Assembly: GCA_947176425.1 (NCBI GenBank)
Contig: CAMWQV010000071.1
Location: 1-8,068, forward strand
DNA: 8,068 bases
Reading direction: 5' to 3'
DNA from: an uncultured Clostridia bacterium
GTDB taxonomy: Bacteria; Bacillota; Clostridia; Oscillospirales; Oscillospiraceae
In this document: one piece after another, positions 1-6,410 of the stretch
How the letters are laid out: each line of letters starts with the position of its first letter
How positions within the stretch are numbered: position 1 is the stretch's first letter
The notes under the pieces: model-generated
What the model was told of the DNA's origin: nothing
Seen by the model: the letters and a program-made list of their open reading frames with translations, nothing else
The model's database searches: none
Translations under genes and position numbers: made by a program

Positions 1-1430
1 CTGCTGAGAAAGGCGCTTTTGGCATCGTTGGCCGCTTGGGCCATGTGCAGGGCCTCGGCAAGATTGTCCTGAATTTTCCGTTCCTTGGTTCGGTCAGAGA
101 GGTAGGACACCCACTTTTTGCGGCCTTGAATGTCAACACAATAAGCACTTTCCAAAAAATACTTATGCTCACCGGTTTTGGGATTAACTCGCTCCGTGTT
201 TCGAGGTTCTGCCATTTCACCAGGACGCAGTGCCTTGAGCTTTGCGTAGCAAGCGATGGCCTCCTCTGCATCAGCAGCCATATCGGCAGCCTGAAAATAG
301 TTGATCAGCTCCTCTGATGTTACACCCAGTACCCGCTCCAAATTTGGACTGACATACTCCAATTTTTCCGTCTCATGATCAAGTATCATGTATATATCAT
401 CTGTATTTTGCGAGAGGTATGTAAAAGACAATTCAAACAGCTGCGATTGATAGGCAGTTTCCAGTTCCTTCGCCTTGATCTCCTTTTGTGTGCGCCAGAC
501 CAAGAGAATAAACACAGAGCTGATGACCAGCATTAGAGCGAAAAATGCTACCGCCATTTGGGAGTCGCGCAGGATGCCATTCGCCTCATCCTGAATCGCA
601 TCCACCGGAACACTGGAGAGTATATGCCAGCCGTTCATGCTTTCAATGGGGGCAAAGGTGTAAATATAGCTGCCGTCGTCCCCTTGGAAGACAATACTTC
701 CTGTCTCCTGTGCCTCCAGCGACGCTCTGAATGCGTCGATATCAGCCTGAGGAGTGTGGGCATCTAAGAGGGCGTCAAAAATATTATCGTAAGTCTGGCT
801 GTCGCTCCTCAGAACAGACCGCAACAGGATATCTCCTTTCGGATTCAAGATGTAGCCGAAGCCTTGACCGTCGTAGATTGAGAGCGTAAAGGTTTCCAGA
901 ACTTTGCTGCGCTCATAGGTTTTTTGAACTAAGCCTATATGTCCATTTTGGAATGTGAAAGTTTCATAGTAGCCAAACATTGGAACACCAGTAAAAATGC
1001 CAGTATAGTTATCCCAGAGTCCGTTACCAGATAAGCTGCGGAAAAAATCAAGATGTTCTTCGTTTAGCTGAAGGATATCCCGATAAGCATTACTACAGGC
1101 CCAGCCTTCATCCAGACAAAGGACAGAATAAACCGAATCCGCGTCCACGAGTATTTGCAGCTGCTCATGGGCAGCTGCCTTTGTTACGCTTTCGCCTTCA
1201 GCAAAATGCTCTGCATAGCTGTGCAGCCGCTCCCGGTCTCCAGAGACAAAATTTTCGAATGCCTGCCGCTGCTGTATGGTTACATCCATAACTTCCTGAA
1301 TTGCGTCGTCCTTCAGTTTGTCTTTTATTCTCTCAAGATAGACAACTGCGCCGAGTGCCATGACCCCCATACAAATAACAATTAAACCAAACAGAAGCGG
1401 TCGCTGGTATTTCTGAATCTTTTCGATCAT
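1..1430 (-). CDS. Membrane sensor histidine kinase, Cache-PAS type, 3'-truncated by window edge
   Basis: Reading from ATG 1428-1430 the frame stays open to base 1, giving 476 residues without a stop; the C-terminus is outside the window. Residues 11-32 are a membrane helix. Residues 33-290 form an extracytoplasmic sensor region of Cache type, with a late stretch GYILNPKGDILLRS typical of these folds. Residues 292-312 are a second helix. Residues 336-446 form a PAS domain (IYMILD, then LEYVSPNLERVLG, then a W-V-S-Y-L-S-D-R-T end), followed by a helical linker. The last residues, AKSAFLS (470-476), are the sequence that normally runs straight into the N-M-S-H-E-I-R-T-P phospho-acceptor box of HisKA kinases, so kinase and perhaps receiver domains should follow outside. 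It would sense an external ligand at the cell surface. The ATG is preceded by GGGAG (1440-1444) at 9 nt. The ligand cannot be told. A diguanylate cyclase output is less likely, given this linker. Confidence 0.85.
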   Translation of the reverse strand, partial: MIEKIQKYQRPLLFGLIVICMGVMALGAVVYLERIKDKLKDDAIQEVMDVTIQQRQAFENFVSGDRERLHSYAEHFAEGESVTKAAAHEQLQILVDADSVYSVLCLDEGWACSNAYRDILQLNEEHLDFFRSLSGNGLWDNYTGIFTGVPMFGYYETFTFQNGHIGLVQKTYERSKVLETFTLSIYDGQGFGYILNPKGDILLRSVLRSDSQTYDNIFDALLDAHTPQADIDAFRASLEAQETGSIVFQGDDGSYIYTFAPIESMNGWHILSSVPVDAIQDEANGILRDSQMAVAFFALMLVISSVFILLVWRTQKEIKAKELETAYQSQLFELSFTYLSQNTDDIYMILDHETEKLEYVSPNLERVLGVTSEELINYFQAADMAADAEEAIACYAKLKALRPGEMAEPRNTERVNPKTGEHKYFLESAYCVDIQGRKKWVSYLSDRTKERKIQDNLAEALHMAQAANDAKSAFLS

Positions 1431-1454
1431 TGTAAATTGCTCCCTATCCACAAA

Positions 1455-1470
1455 ATCCAGTTCTCTGGAT
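1455..1470 (-). promoter_or_regulatory. Small inverted repeat in the sensor-kinase leader
   Basis: ATCCAG and CTGGAT form a perfect 6-bp stem around a 4-nt loop. It lies between the predicted transcription start and the SD (1440-1444) of the kinase gene, 10 bp upstream of the SD. It could be an RNA hairpin in the leader or an operator. It is short enough to be chance. Confidence 0.3.
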
Positions 1471-1492
1471 CATTTTATAAGCATTCTATTAT

Positions 1493-1521
1493 ATCATAAT
1501 ACCAACAAGGATATCTGTCAA
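1493..1521 (-). promoter_or_regulatory. Sigma-A promoter of the sensor-kinase gene
   Basis: On the minus strand TTGACA (1516-1521, perfect -35) is followed after exactly 17 bp by TATGAT (1493-1498, 5 of 6 for -10). Transcription would begin near 1486, leaving a leader of about 55 nt that contains a small inverted repeat and a GGGAG SD. This indicates that the kinase gene is transcribed independently of metH upstream. Confidence 0.8.
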
Positions 1522-1579
1522 TGCAGATTTCATTTCAGCAGGGATTTCGGGAAAGGAGAAAAGAAAAGAAAAAATATAC

Positions 1580-1601
1580 AAAAAAGAGGAATGAAGATTC
1601 C
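1580..1601 (-). terminator. Weak intrinsic terminator after the metH operon
   Basis: In the minus-strand transcript GGAAT-CTTC-ATTCC (1588-1601) is followed by TC and then six T residues (1580-1585). The stem is only 5 bp with little GC, so termination may be partial. Its place, between the metH stop and the kinase promoter, is what an operon end would need. Confidence 0.35.
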
Positions 1602-1604
1602 AGA

Positions 1605-1616
1605 TATTTCGAAATA
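1605..1616. repeat. 12-bp perfect palindrome TATTTCGAAATA
   Basis: A perfect palindrome in the gap between metH and the sensor-kinase gene, about 85 bp upstream of the kinase -35 box. It has the form TATTT-N2-AAATA, the same as the palindrome at 5659-5670 in the spoIIM promoter region. It may be a protein-binding site, but AT-rich DNA gives such palindromes by chance. Confidence 0.25.
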
Positions 1617-1629
1617 AAGCAACTATAAC

Positions 1630-1684
1630 TTATCCGGTGTCAAAGTAGTCTGCAAATATCTCTTTCAATTTACAAACTCCTTTT
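1630..1684 (-). other. Strong Shine-Dalgarno followed by a 12-codon frame
   Basis: AAAAGGAG (1677-1684, minus strand) lies 17 nt after the metH stop codon and is followed at 8 nt by TTG (1666-1668). This opens a frame encoding LKEIFADYFDTG, ending with TAA at 1630-1632. No longer frame uses this SD. It could be a micropeptide, a leader peptide, or the 5' remnant of a decayed gene that once followed metH. I recognise no family, and translation is unproven. Confidence 0.25.
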
Positions 1685-1701
1685 GAAACTGCCGTGCAGA
1701 A

Positions 1702-4023
1702 TTATCTTCCAAACACCTGCGCCGCAACCTTTGCCGACTGCGCGGCGTCCTTTGTATAGAAGTCCGCGCCGATCTGATCGGAAAACTCCCGGGTAACGAC
1801 AGCCCCTCCGACCATAATTTTACACGGTGCGCCGGACGCACGCAGGGCCTTGATCGTAACGGCGACATTCTGGGCCGTGGTAGTCATCAGCGAACTTAGA
1901 CCAACCAGCGGCGCGCCGGTTTCCAACGCAGCCTGGACAACGGTTTCCGGGTCCACATCACGGCCTAGATCCACTACATGATAGCCGTAATTGGAAAGAA
2001 GCATTTTCACAATATTTTTACCGATATCGTGGACATCGCCTTTCACAGTAGCCAGCAGGATTGTTCCCTGATTCTCTGTTTTCTGCGGAAGATATCTGCT
2101 TACAACTGAAAAAGCCGCTTTCACCGCTTCAGCGGAGGCCATCAGCTGCGGCAGGAACAAGGTCCCGTTTTCGTACCGCTCCCCCACTTCGTCCAAAGCT
2201 GAAATAATCTCCTGGTTAATGACCTCCAGCGGCGTCTTCTGCGCCAGCGCAGATTCTGCCGCGGCAGAGATTTCCCCTTTTCGTCCGCTGATAATCAAAG
2301 TCCGCAAATCCGCGCCGCCGGTTTCGGGGATTTTTTCTGATATGCCGCTGTGACGGTTAATATAAGCATGAATATCTTTTCCCAGCAAAACTTTGGCGGC
2401 GTCCAATATCTCCATTATTTGCTGTGAGCCGGTGTTGATAATCGGCACATTCAGCCCGGCAGACAGACACATTGCCAAATACACACAGTTAATGGCATCC
2501 CGTCCCGGCAGGCCGTGGCTGACATTAGAAACGCCTAAAATCGTTTTATACCCTGCATCCCGCACCAGCCGGATCGCCTCCGGAGCCGCCATCACGATAT
2601 CCTGATTGACAGAAGCAGTCATAGCCAGACAATCAATAAAGATATCGGCTTTTCTGACGCCCGCTTCTTCTGCCGCATGAGCGATACGCAGAGCGGTTTC
2701 TTTCCGAACAGACGGGTCCCCGGAAATACCGTTTCCGTCCAATGCCAGGACCACCAGTCCAGTGCCGTATTTTGCGGCAAGCGGCAGTATATTTTTCATA
2801 CTTTCCGGACTGCCGTAAACAGAGTTCAGCATCGGTCGTCCGCGGCAGACACGCAGGGCTTTTTCCAGCGCGGCAGGGTCAGAGCAGTCGATTACCAACG
2901 GCAGCGGCGACACTTTCTGTATGGCTGAAATCAGACGCGGCAGAGCTTTTCTTTCGCTGATATCCGGAAGGCCGGCATTTACAACCAGAAAATCCGCGCC
3001 TTCTTCCTGCTGTTCGATTGCCACGCCGGAAGCATAGTCATAATTTTCCTGATAGAGCGCGTTTTTCATTTTCTGACGGCCTGTGGGGTTCAGCCGTTCG
3101 CCCACCGCGGCGATTGCGGTTTCTGTCAGCTCGACCGTACCCTGCCAGCCGCAGAGACGGCAGATGCCGTCCGGCTGGCGCTGGACCGGCTGCCGTCCCT
3201 CCAGAAGCGGACGCAGAGCGCGGATATGTTCCGGCATTGTGCCGCAGCAGCCGCCTAAAATCGCCGCGCCGTCCTCCAAAAACTCTTTGGCACAGTCCGC
3301 AAATTCTTTCGGGCTCACATCATATACAGTTTGTCCATTTATCAGCCGCGGCAGTCCGGCGTTCGGCTGAATCATGACCGGCAGGTGGGTACAGCGCAGC
3401 ATGTCCTGCAACGCGCCGCGCAGCTGCCGTGGTCCCATAGAGCAGTTCAATCCGATCACATCCGCGCCCAGCGAAGTCAAAGCAACAGCGGCAGCAGCGG
3501 GGTCCGTACCGAGAAATGTCTTTCCATCTTCTCCGAAAGTCATGGTTGCAAAAACCGGCAGAGAAGTGCATTCTTTCGCTGCCAACAGTGCGGCTTTAAC
3601 CTCCAGCAAATCGCTCATGGTTTCGATCAGGACCAAGTCCGCACCAGCTTTCTCCCCTGCTTTCATAATCTCTGCAAACAGCTTATAGGCTTCGTCAAAG
3701 GACATATCGCCGAATGGTTCCAAAAGGATCCCAAGCGGCCCCACATCCAGCGCGGTATAAGCAGCGCCGGACTGTTTCGCAAGGGCGACCCCCGCGGTAA
3801 TATACGGTTCGGGATATTCCTTCAGCTTCCAGCGGTTGGCCCCGAACGTATTCGCAGTAATTATATCCGCGCCTGCCTGCACATAAGCGCGGTGAATCGC
3901 CAAAACAGTATCCGGCGCGGTCAGGTTCAGGCGTTCGGGACACTCCCCAGCCGCAAGACCGGATTTTTGGAGCATACTGCCCATACCGCCGTCAAATAAA
4001 TGGTACTGTGTCAGATCAATCAT
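1702..4023 (-). CDS. metH: Cobalamin-dependent methionine synthase-like, short form without reactivation domain
   Basis: The 773-residue cytoplasmic enzyme has three of the four MetH modules. The homocysteine methyltransferase barrel (about 1-285) starts with DGGMGSMLQ at 11-19 and carries the zinc ligands C194 (GLNCSMGP) and C259-C260 (GGCCGT). The pterin-binding domain (about 305-575) opens with GERLNPTG at 308-315. The cobalamin part has a helical cap (about 585-650) and a Rossmann domain with GDVHDIGKN at 662-670, where H665 is the expected cobalt ligand; GLSS at 708-711 and VGGAVVT at 738-744 line the cofactor. By family knowledge it moves a methyl group from methyltetrahydrofolate through cobalamin to homocysteine. 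The roughly 330-residue AdoMet-binding reactivation domain of E. coli MetH is absent, so a separate partner is expected. SD GGGAGG (4030-4035) lies 6 nt from the ATG. The gene starts 21 nt after xerD. I see no cobalamin or SAM riboswitch nearby. Confidence 0.9.
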   Translation of the reverse strand: MIDLTQYHLFDGGMGSMLQKSGLAAGECPERLNLTAPDTVLAIHRAYVQAGADIITANTFGANRWKLKEYPEPYITAGVALAKQSGAAYTALDVGPLGILLEPFGDMSFDEAYKLFAEIMKAGEKAGADLVLIETMSDLLEVKAALLAAKECTSLPVFATMTFGEDGKTFLGTDPAAAAVALTSLGADVIGLNCSMGPRQLRGALQDMLRCTHLPVMIQPNAGLPRLINGQTVYDVSPKEFADCAKEFLEDGAAILGGCCGTMPEHIRALRPLLEGRQPVQRQPDGICRLCGWQGTVELTETAIAAVGERLNPTGRQKMKNALYQENYDYASGVAIEQQEEGADFLVVNAGLPDISERKALPRLISAIQKVSPLPLVIDCSDPAALEKALRVCRGRPMLNSVYGSPESMKNILPLAAKYGTGLVVLALDGNGISGDPSVRKETALRIAHAAEEAGVRKADIFIDCLAMTASVNQDIVMAAPEAIRLVRDAGYKTILGVSNVSHGLPGRDAINCVYLAMCLSAGLNVPIINTGSQQIMEILDAAKVLLGKDIHAYINRHSGISEKIPETGGADLRTLIISGRKGEISAAAESALAQKTPLEVINQEIISALDEVGERYENGTLFLPQLMASAEAVKAAFSVVSRYLPQKTENQGTILLATVKGDVHDIGKNIVKMLLSNYGYHVVDLGRDVDPETVVQAALETGAPLVGLSSLMTTTAQNVAVTIKALRASGAPCKIMVGGAVVTREFSDQIGADFYTKDAAQSAKVAAQVFGR

Positions 4024-4044
4024 TTTCCGCCTCCCTCTCTTTTG

Positions 4045-4929
4045 TCAAGCGCGGGGGTGGGCTTTGCGGTATACATCCCGCAATTTCTGCTTCACCATAT
4101 GGGAATAAATTTGCGTAGAAGAAATATCCGCATGTCCCAGCATCTCCTGGATGGAACGCAGGTCCGCACCGTTTTCCAGCAGATGCGCGGCGAAAGAATG
4201 GCGCAGCGTATGCGGCGTGATATCCTTGCTGATCTGCGCCTTTTCCTGATAATACTTGATAATTTTCCAGAATCCCTGGCGGCTCATACGCTCTCCGCTC
4301 ATGTTCACAAACAGCGCCTTTTCCCGCGGATTGATAATCAAGCGCGGCCTGATATCTTTCATATAATCCGACAGTGCCTTCACCGCACCGGCATACAGCG
4401 GAATAATCCGCTCTTTGCCCCGGCTGGAACAGCGGATAAAGCCTCCCTGGAGATTCACATGATCCACCTCCAGGTTAATGAGTTCGCTGACACGGATGCC
4501 TGTCGCGTACAGCAGCTCCAGCATGGCGTGGTCCCGATAGCCCTTGGCGTCCACACACTGCGGCTGTTCCAGAAACAGCTCTACCTCTGTACCGGTCAGA
4601 ATCTGGGGCAGCTTTCTTTCCGTGCGCACGGGAGACACGTGCCTTGCCGGACTGACGCGGACGATGCCGCGGTTCTGCATATAGTTGTAGAAGGATTTCA
4701 GCGACGCCACACTGCGGGCAGCACTGGCAGAGGACTTGCCTTTGTTCTCCATGTAAATGAGATATTGCTCGATATGTTCCGTTTTGCACCGGGACAGATC
4801 TATTCCCTCTGCCTCCACCAGATAGTGGGAAAACTGGGTCACATCTCTTACATAGGAGGACACCGTGTTTTCCGAGGAATGCCGCTCCAGTTTCAGGTAA
4901 TTGGTATAATCCATAATGTAATTTGCCAA
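4045..4929 (-). CDS. xerD: Tyrosine recombinase XerD (XerC/D family), TTG start
   Basis: This 294-residue protein has the usual XerC/D length. An N-terminal SAM-like DNA-binding domain (about 1-95, including NTVSSYVRDVTQF) precedes the catalytic domain (about 108-294). All catalytic residues are present: R146 in ATGIRVSEL, K172 in SRGKERIIPL, H240 and R243 in HTLRHSFAAHLL, H266 in MLGHADISSTQIY, and nucleophile Y275. It is expected to resolve chromosome dimers at dif near the terminus. The start is TTG at 4927-4929. An AGGGGGG SD (4937-4943) lies 7 nt upstream, whereas the next ATG (codon 6) is about 22 nt away, and TAA closes the frame a few codons above. The gene follows spoIIM by 32 nt, the order known around xerD (ripX) in Bacillus and clostridia, which favours the chromosomal enzyme over an integrase of a mobile element. 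Confidence 0.88.
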   Translation of the reverse strand: MANYIMDYTNYLKLERHSSENTVSSYVRDVTQFSHYLVEAEGIDLSRCKTEHIEQYLIYMENKGKSSASAARSVASLKSFYNYMQNRGIVRVSPARHVSPVRTERKLPQILTGTEVELFLEQPQCVDAKGYRDHAMLELLYATGIRVSELINLEVDHVNLQGGFIRCSSRGKERIIPLYAGAVKALSDYMKDIRPRLIINPREKALFVNMSGERMSRQGFWKIIKYYQEKAQISKDITPHTLRHSFAAHLLENGADLRSIQEMLGHADISSTQIYSHMVKQKLRDVYRKAHPRA

Positions 4930-4961
4930 AAGGTATCCCCCCTCTTAAGTATATGAATTCC

Positions 4962-5591
4962 TTACAGCACTGCATCCATAGCAAGGCGAAACAGCAGCGG
5001 CGTAAGGAATCTTTCACAACAGACACCCACGGTCAAGATCACTGCGCACAGGACAAACAGCAAAAAATAGCGGCTCCCATAGAGAACGGGAGCGGAACGC
5101 TTGCCGCGTCCGAAAGACAGCAGAAACAATTCGGTTGACAGTGGCCACGCTTCCTCTGCCAGTACGAAGAAGCAGGGCAGCGTAAACAGCAGACGGACTA
5201 GTAATATACCCATTGCCAGCAGAACACCTGACCGTCCATAGCAGCGGACAAAGCATGATACGGTATACATCGTAAAGAAGCCGAACACGCCTGACAGTGC
5301 GGGAATCAGCGCGACGCCGGCGGAAGAAAATCCCAGCAGGAACAGCAGCGCGGCATAACCGAAGTAGATCGCCGCGCAGGTCAGCAACGGTATCGTCACG
5401 CTTCCGGCATCGTAGACAACGCAGTAATCCATCAGGTACTGATCCAAAGCGGCCTGGGCGTCCTGACCGCAGGAACCAGCATATAGATGACCGATCAAAG
5501 CACCGGTCAGAAAGAAGATAGCCAGCAATGATCCGCGCAGCAGAGACGGCGGGCCGAATCTGATCGTTCGCAAAACTGTCCGTCCATGCAT
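4962..5591 (-). CDS. spoIIM: SpoIIM-like stage II sporulation membrane protein
   Basis: The product has 209 residues, close to the usual SpoIIM length, and five hydrophobic segments at about 19-38, 65-87, 90-112, 121-144 and 173-192. A short outward segment with two Cys follows the first helix. In Bacillus SpoIIM anchors the SpoIID-SpoIIM-SpoIIP complex that remodels peptidoglycan during engulfment. The call rests on length, topology and the position directly upstream of xerD, the known spoIIM neighbourhood; the sequence itself has few signature residues. GTG at 5598-5600 and ATG at 5595-5597 are possible starts, but GAGG (5600-5603) overlaps or abuts them and sits a proper 8 nt before ATG 5589-5591, which I chose. 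I find a sigma-A-like promoter upstream but no convincing sigma-E promoter, which Bacillus spoIIM uses. Another multi-pass membrane protein remains possible. Confidence 0.65.
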   Translation of the reverse strand: MHGRTVLRTIRFGPPSLLRGSLLAIFFLTGALIGHLYAGSCGQDAQAALDQYLMDYCVVYDAGSVTIPLLTCAAIYFGYAALLFLLGFSSAGVALIPALSGVFGFFTMYTVSCFVRCYGRSGVLLAMGILLVRLLFTLPCFFVLAEEAWPLSTELFLLSFGRGKRSAPVLYGSRYFLLFVLCAVILTVGVCCERFLTPLLFRLAMDAVL

Positions 5592-5658
5592 TTCCATCAC
5601 CTCGCCAAAGTATATGCGGGCCAGGCAAGGTTTAGAAGCGGGATGCGGCAGAAAAATC

Positions 5659-5670
5659 TATTTATAAATA
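5659..5670. repeat. 12-bp perfect palindrome TATTTATAAATA
   Basis: This perfect palindrome overlaps the -10 box and predicted start point of the spoIIM promoter. It shares the TATTT-N2-AAATA form with the palindrome at 1605-1616. It may be an operator or merely AT-rich start-site DNA. Confidence 0.25.
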
Positions 5671-5695
5671 TAGTTCAAATTTCAACGTTTTGCAA
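5667..5695 (-). promoter_or_regulatory. Sigma-A-like promoter for spoIIM-xerD-metH
   Basis: Minus strand: TTGCAA (5690-5695, 4 of 6 for -35), 17-bp spacer, TATATT (5667-5672, 5 of 6 for -10). Transcription would begin near 5660, leaving about 70 nt before the spoIIM ATG. No other well-spaced promoter was found in the gap, and the next two genes follow by 32 and 21 nt, so it may serve all three. Confidence 0.5.
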
Positions 5696-5714
5696 GAGAT
5701 AAACTGAAATTTGA
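5675..5714. repeat. Inverted repeat TCAAATTTCA-N20-TGAAATTTGA over the spoIIM promoter
   Basis: Two perfect 10-bp arms (5675-5684 and 5705-5714) are centred 30 bp apart, close to three helical turns. One arm lies within the promoter spacer and the other just upstream of the -35 box, so a protein bound to both would cover the -35. Each arm is itself nearly palindromic around AAATTT, as expected for two dimer sites. It reads as an operator for an unknown regulator; this is inference. Confidence 0.4.
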
Positions 5715-5865
5715 TGCCGTTTCGTTAAATATCACGAATTATAGCTTATCGTTATGTAAACAGAATTATGTCAACTATCCGGAATCTATTTCCATAAATA
5801 ACCAAATAGGACGGATGAAACAGCATATTTTGTATTTGATTTACACGTTCTATACTATATATGCT

Positions 5866-5900
5866 AAACAAGGTGAATACAAAAAGTAATCACCTTGTTT
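5866..5900 (-). terminator. Long hairpin, probable terminator of the yajC unit
   Basis: AAACAAGGTGA (5866-5876) pairs perfectly with TCACCTTGTTT (5890-5900). Inside, an A-A mismatch and then TAC/GTA pair, closing an AAAAA loop (11+3 bp). In the minus-strand transcript the stem ends in CCTTGTTT, a short T-rich tail of the kind that forms part of intrinsic terminators, about 80 nt after the TIGR04086-like stop codon. There is no long T run after it, so termination may be weak, and a protein-binding role is possible. Confidence 0.5.
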
Positions 5901-5979
5901 GAAAGAAATTTTTCTAAAATCAGAGCATTTTTTTCAATTTGTCTATTTTCACTCCTTGACACATGACCGCTGGTGCGTT

Positions 5980-6402
5980 TTACCGGCGTTTTCTGCGGGA
6001 ACGGGCAGTATTCTTGGGAAGATTGCTTCCGACTAATGCGGCCAGCAGACCGCCGGCGGCCATAGAGAGTCCCAGTCCGGTGACACCGTTTTCGATTGAG
6101 ATGGTATCAGCGGTCAAGAGCGCGGCAGCAAGGGTCAGGGTCATAAATACGACAACAACGACCGGCACAGACAGCATAGATGTCCCCTTTCCTCTCAGAA
6201 CGCTGTAGCCGCACCCGATAAATGAAGCAACCGCGGCAGTGACACAAACTGCGGGATACAGATGCTCCAGGGACAGTATTCCTTTATCAATGCAGAGCGC
6301 ACAGATCAACTGCAGAGCAGCATAGGATACCAGCGCCAGCAGTCCGCCGACCACGCTGTTTTTGATGATTCCCTGGGGCAGAGACATCACGACTTTAGAC
6401 AT
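5980..6402 (-). CDS. TIGR04086-like four-helix membrane protein
   Basis: The 140-residue protein is strongly hydrophobic, with four predicted membrane helices at about 12-35, 47-67, 76-98 and 105-127, rich in Gly, Ala and Val. A strongly basic tail (RSRRKRR) should lie in the cytoplasm. Length, topology and position directly after yajC fit the TIGR04086/YrzE-type family of uncharacterised membrane proteins of Clostridia and Bacilli; the biochemical role is unknown. ATG 6400-6402 is preceded at 8 nt by GGGAGG (6411-6416). This SD is partly enclosed in a long hairpin that starts 17 nt after the yajC stop, suggesting that translation is coupled to yajC or otherwise controlled. The family assignment is from pattern memory, not an alignment. 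Confidence 0.6.
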   Translation of the reverse strand: MSKVVMSLPQGIIKNSVVGGLLALVSYAALQLICALCIDKGILSLEHLYPAVCVTAAVASFIGCGYSVLRGKGTSMLSVPVVVVVFMTLTLAAALLTADTISIENGVTGLGLSMAAGGLLAALVGSNLPKNTARSRRKRR

Positions 6403-6410
6403 AAACAGAA

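Larger units (their letters stand above)
5604..5979. other. AT-rich intergenic region between the TIGR04086-like gene and spoIIM
   Basis: These 376 bases hold no credible protein gene on either strand. From high to low coordinates they contain a long hairpin (5866-5900), scattered AT-rich motifs including an unpaired TTGACA (5769-5774) and TATAAT (5738-5743) on the minus strand that are 25 bp apart and so not a normal promoter, then a 10-bp inverted repeat (5675-5714) over a spaced sigma-A-like promoter (5667-5695). I recognise no riboswitch or structured RNA family. Confidence 0.6.

Noticed and set aside
3331..3999. Plus-strand open frame of 222 codons within metH
   Set aside because: Fully antisense to the conserved homocysteine methyltransferase domain, with no recognisable family; metH motifs explain the sequence.
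4024..4044. Cobalamin or SAM riboswitch for metH
   Set aside because: Only 21 nt separate xerD and metH, and the gap upstream of the three-gene run shows no recognisable riboswitch core.
4045..4929. Integrase of a mobile element
   Set aside because: Length, residues and position after spoIIM fit the chromosomal XerD; no attachment-site repeats, tRNA or phage genes are visible.
4000..4956. Plus-strand open frame of 318 codons antisense to xerD
   Set aside because: It is longer than xerD itself, but the minus strand carries all XerD catalytic residues and a good SD. The plus frame has no recognisable domain and is a composition shadow.
5014..5628. Second minus-strand frame of 204 codons overlapping spoIIM
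   Set aside because: Basic, Arg-rich out-of-frame reading of a GC-rich gene; the other frame gives clean membrane helices and an SD-supported start.
5944..5967. Small frames with an AAGGAG-like SD after the TIGR04086-like gene
   Set aside because: The candidate starts are too close to the SD or give 9-14 codons without any recognisable feature.
5604..5979. Possible sigma-E promoter for spoIIM
   Set aside because: CATA- and ATA-type boxes occur, but none has correct spacing and both elements; the best candidate near 5750-5780 matched only half of the -10.
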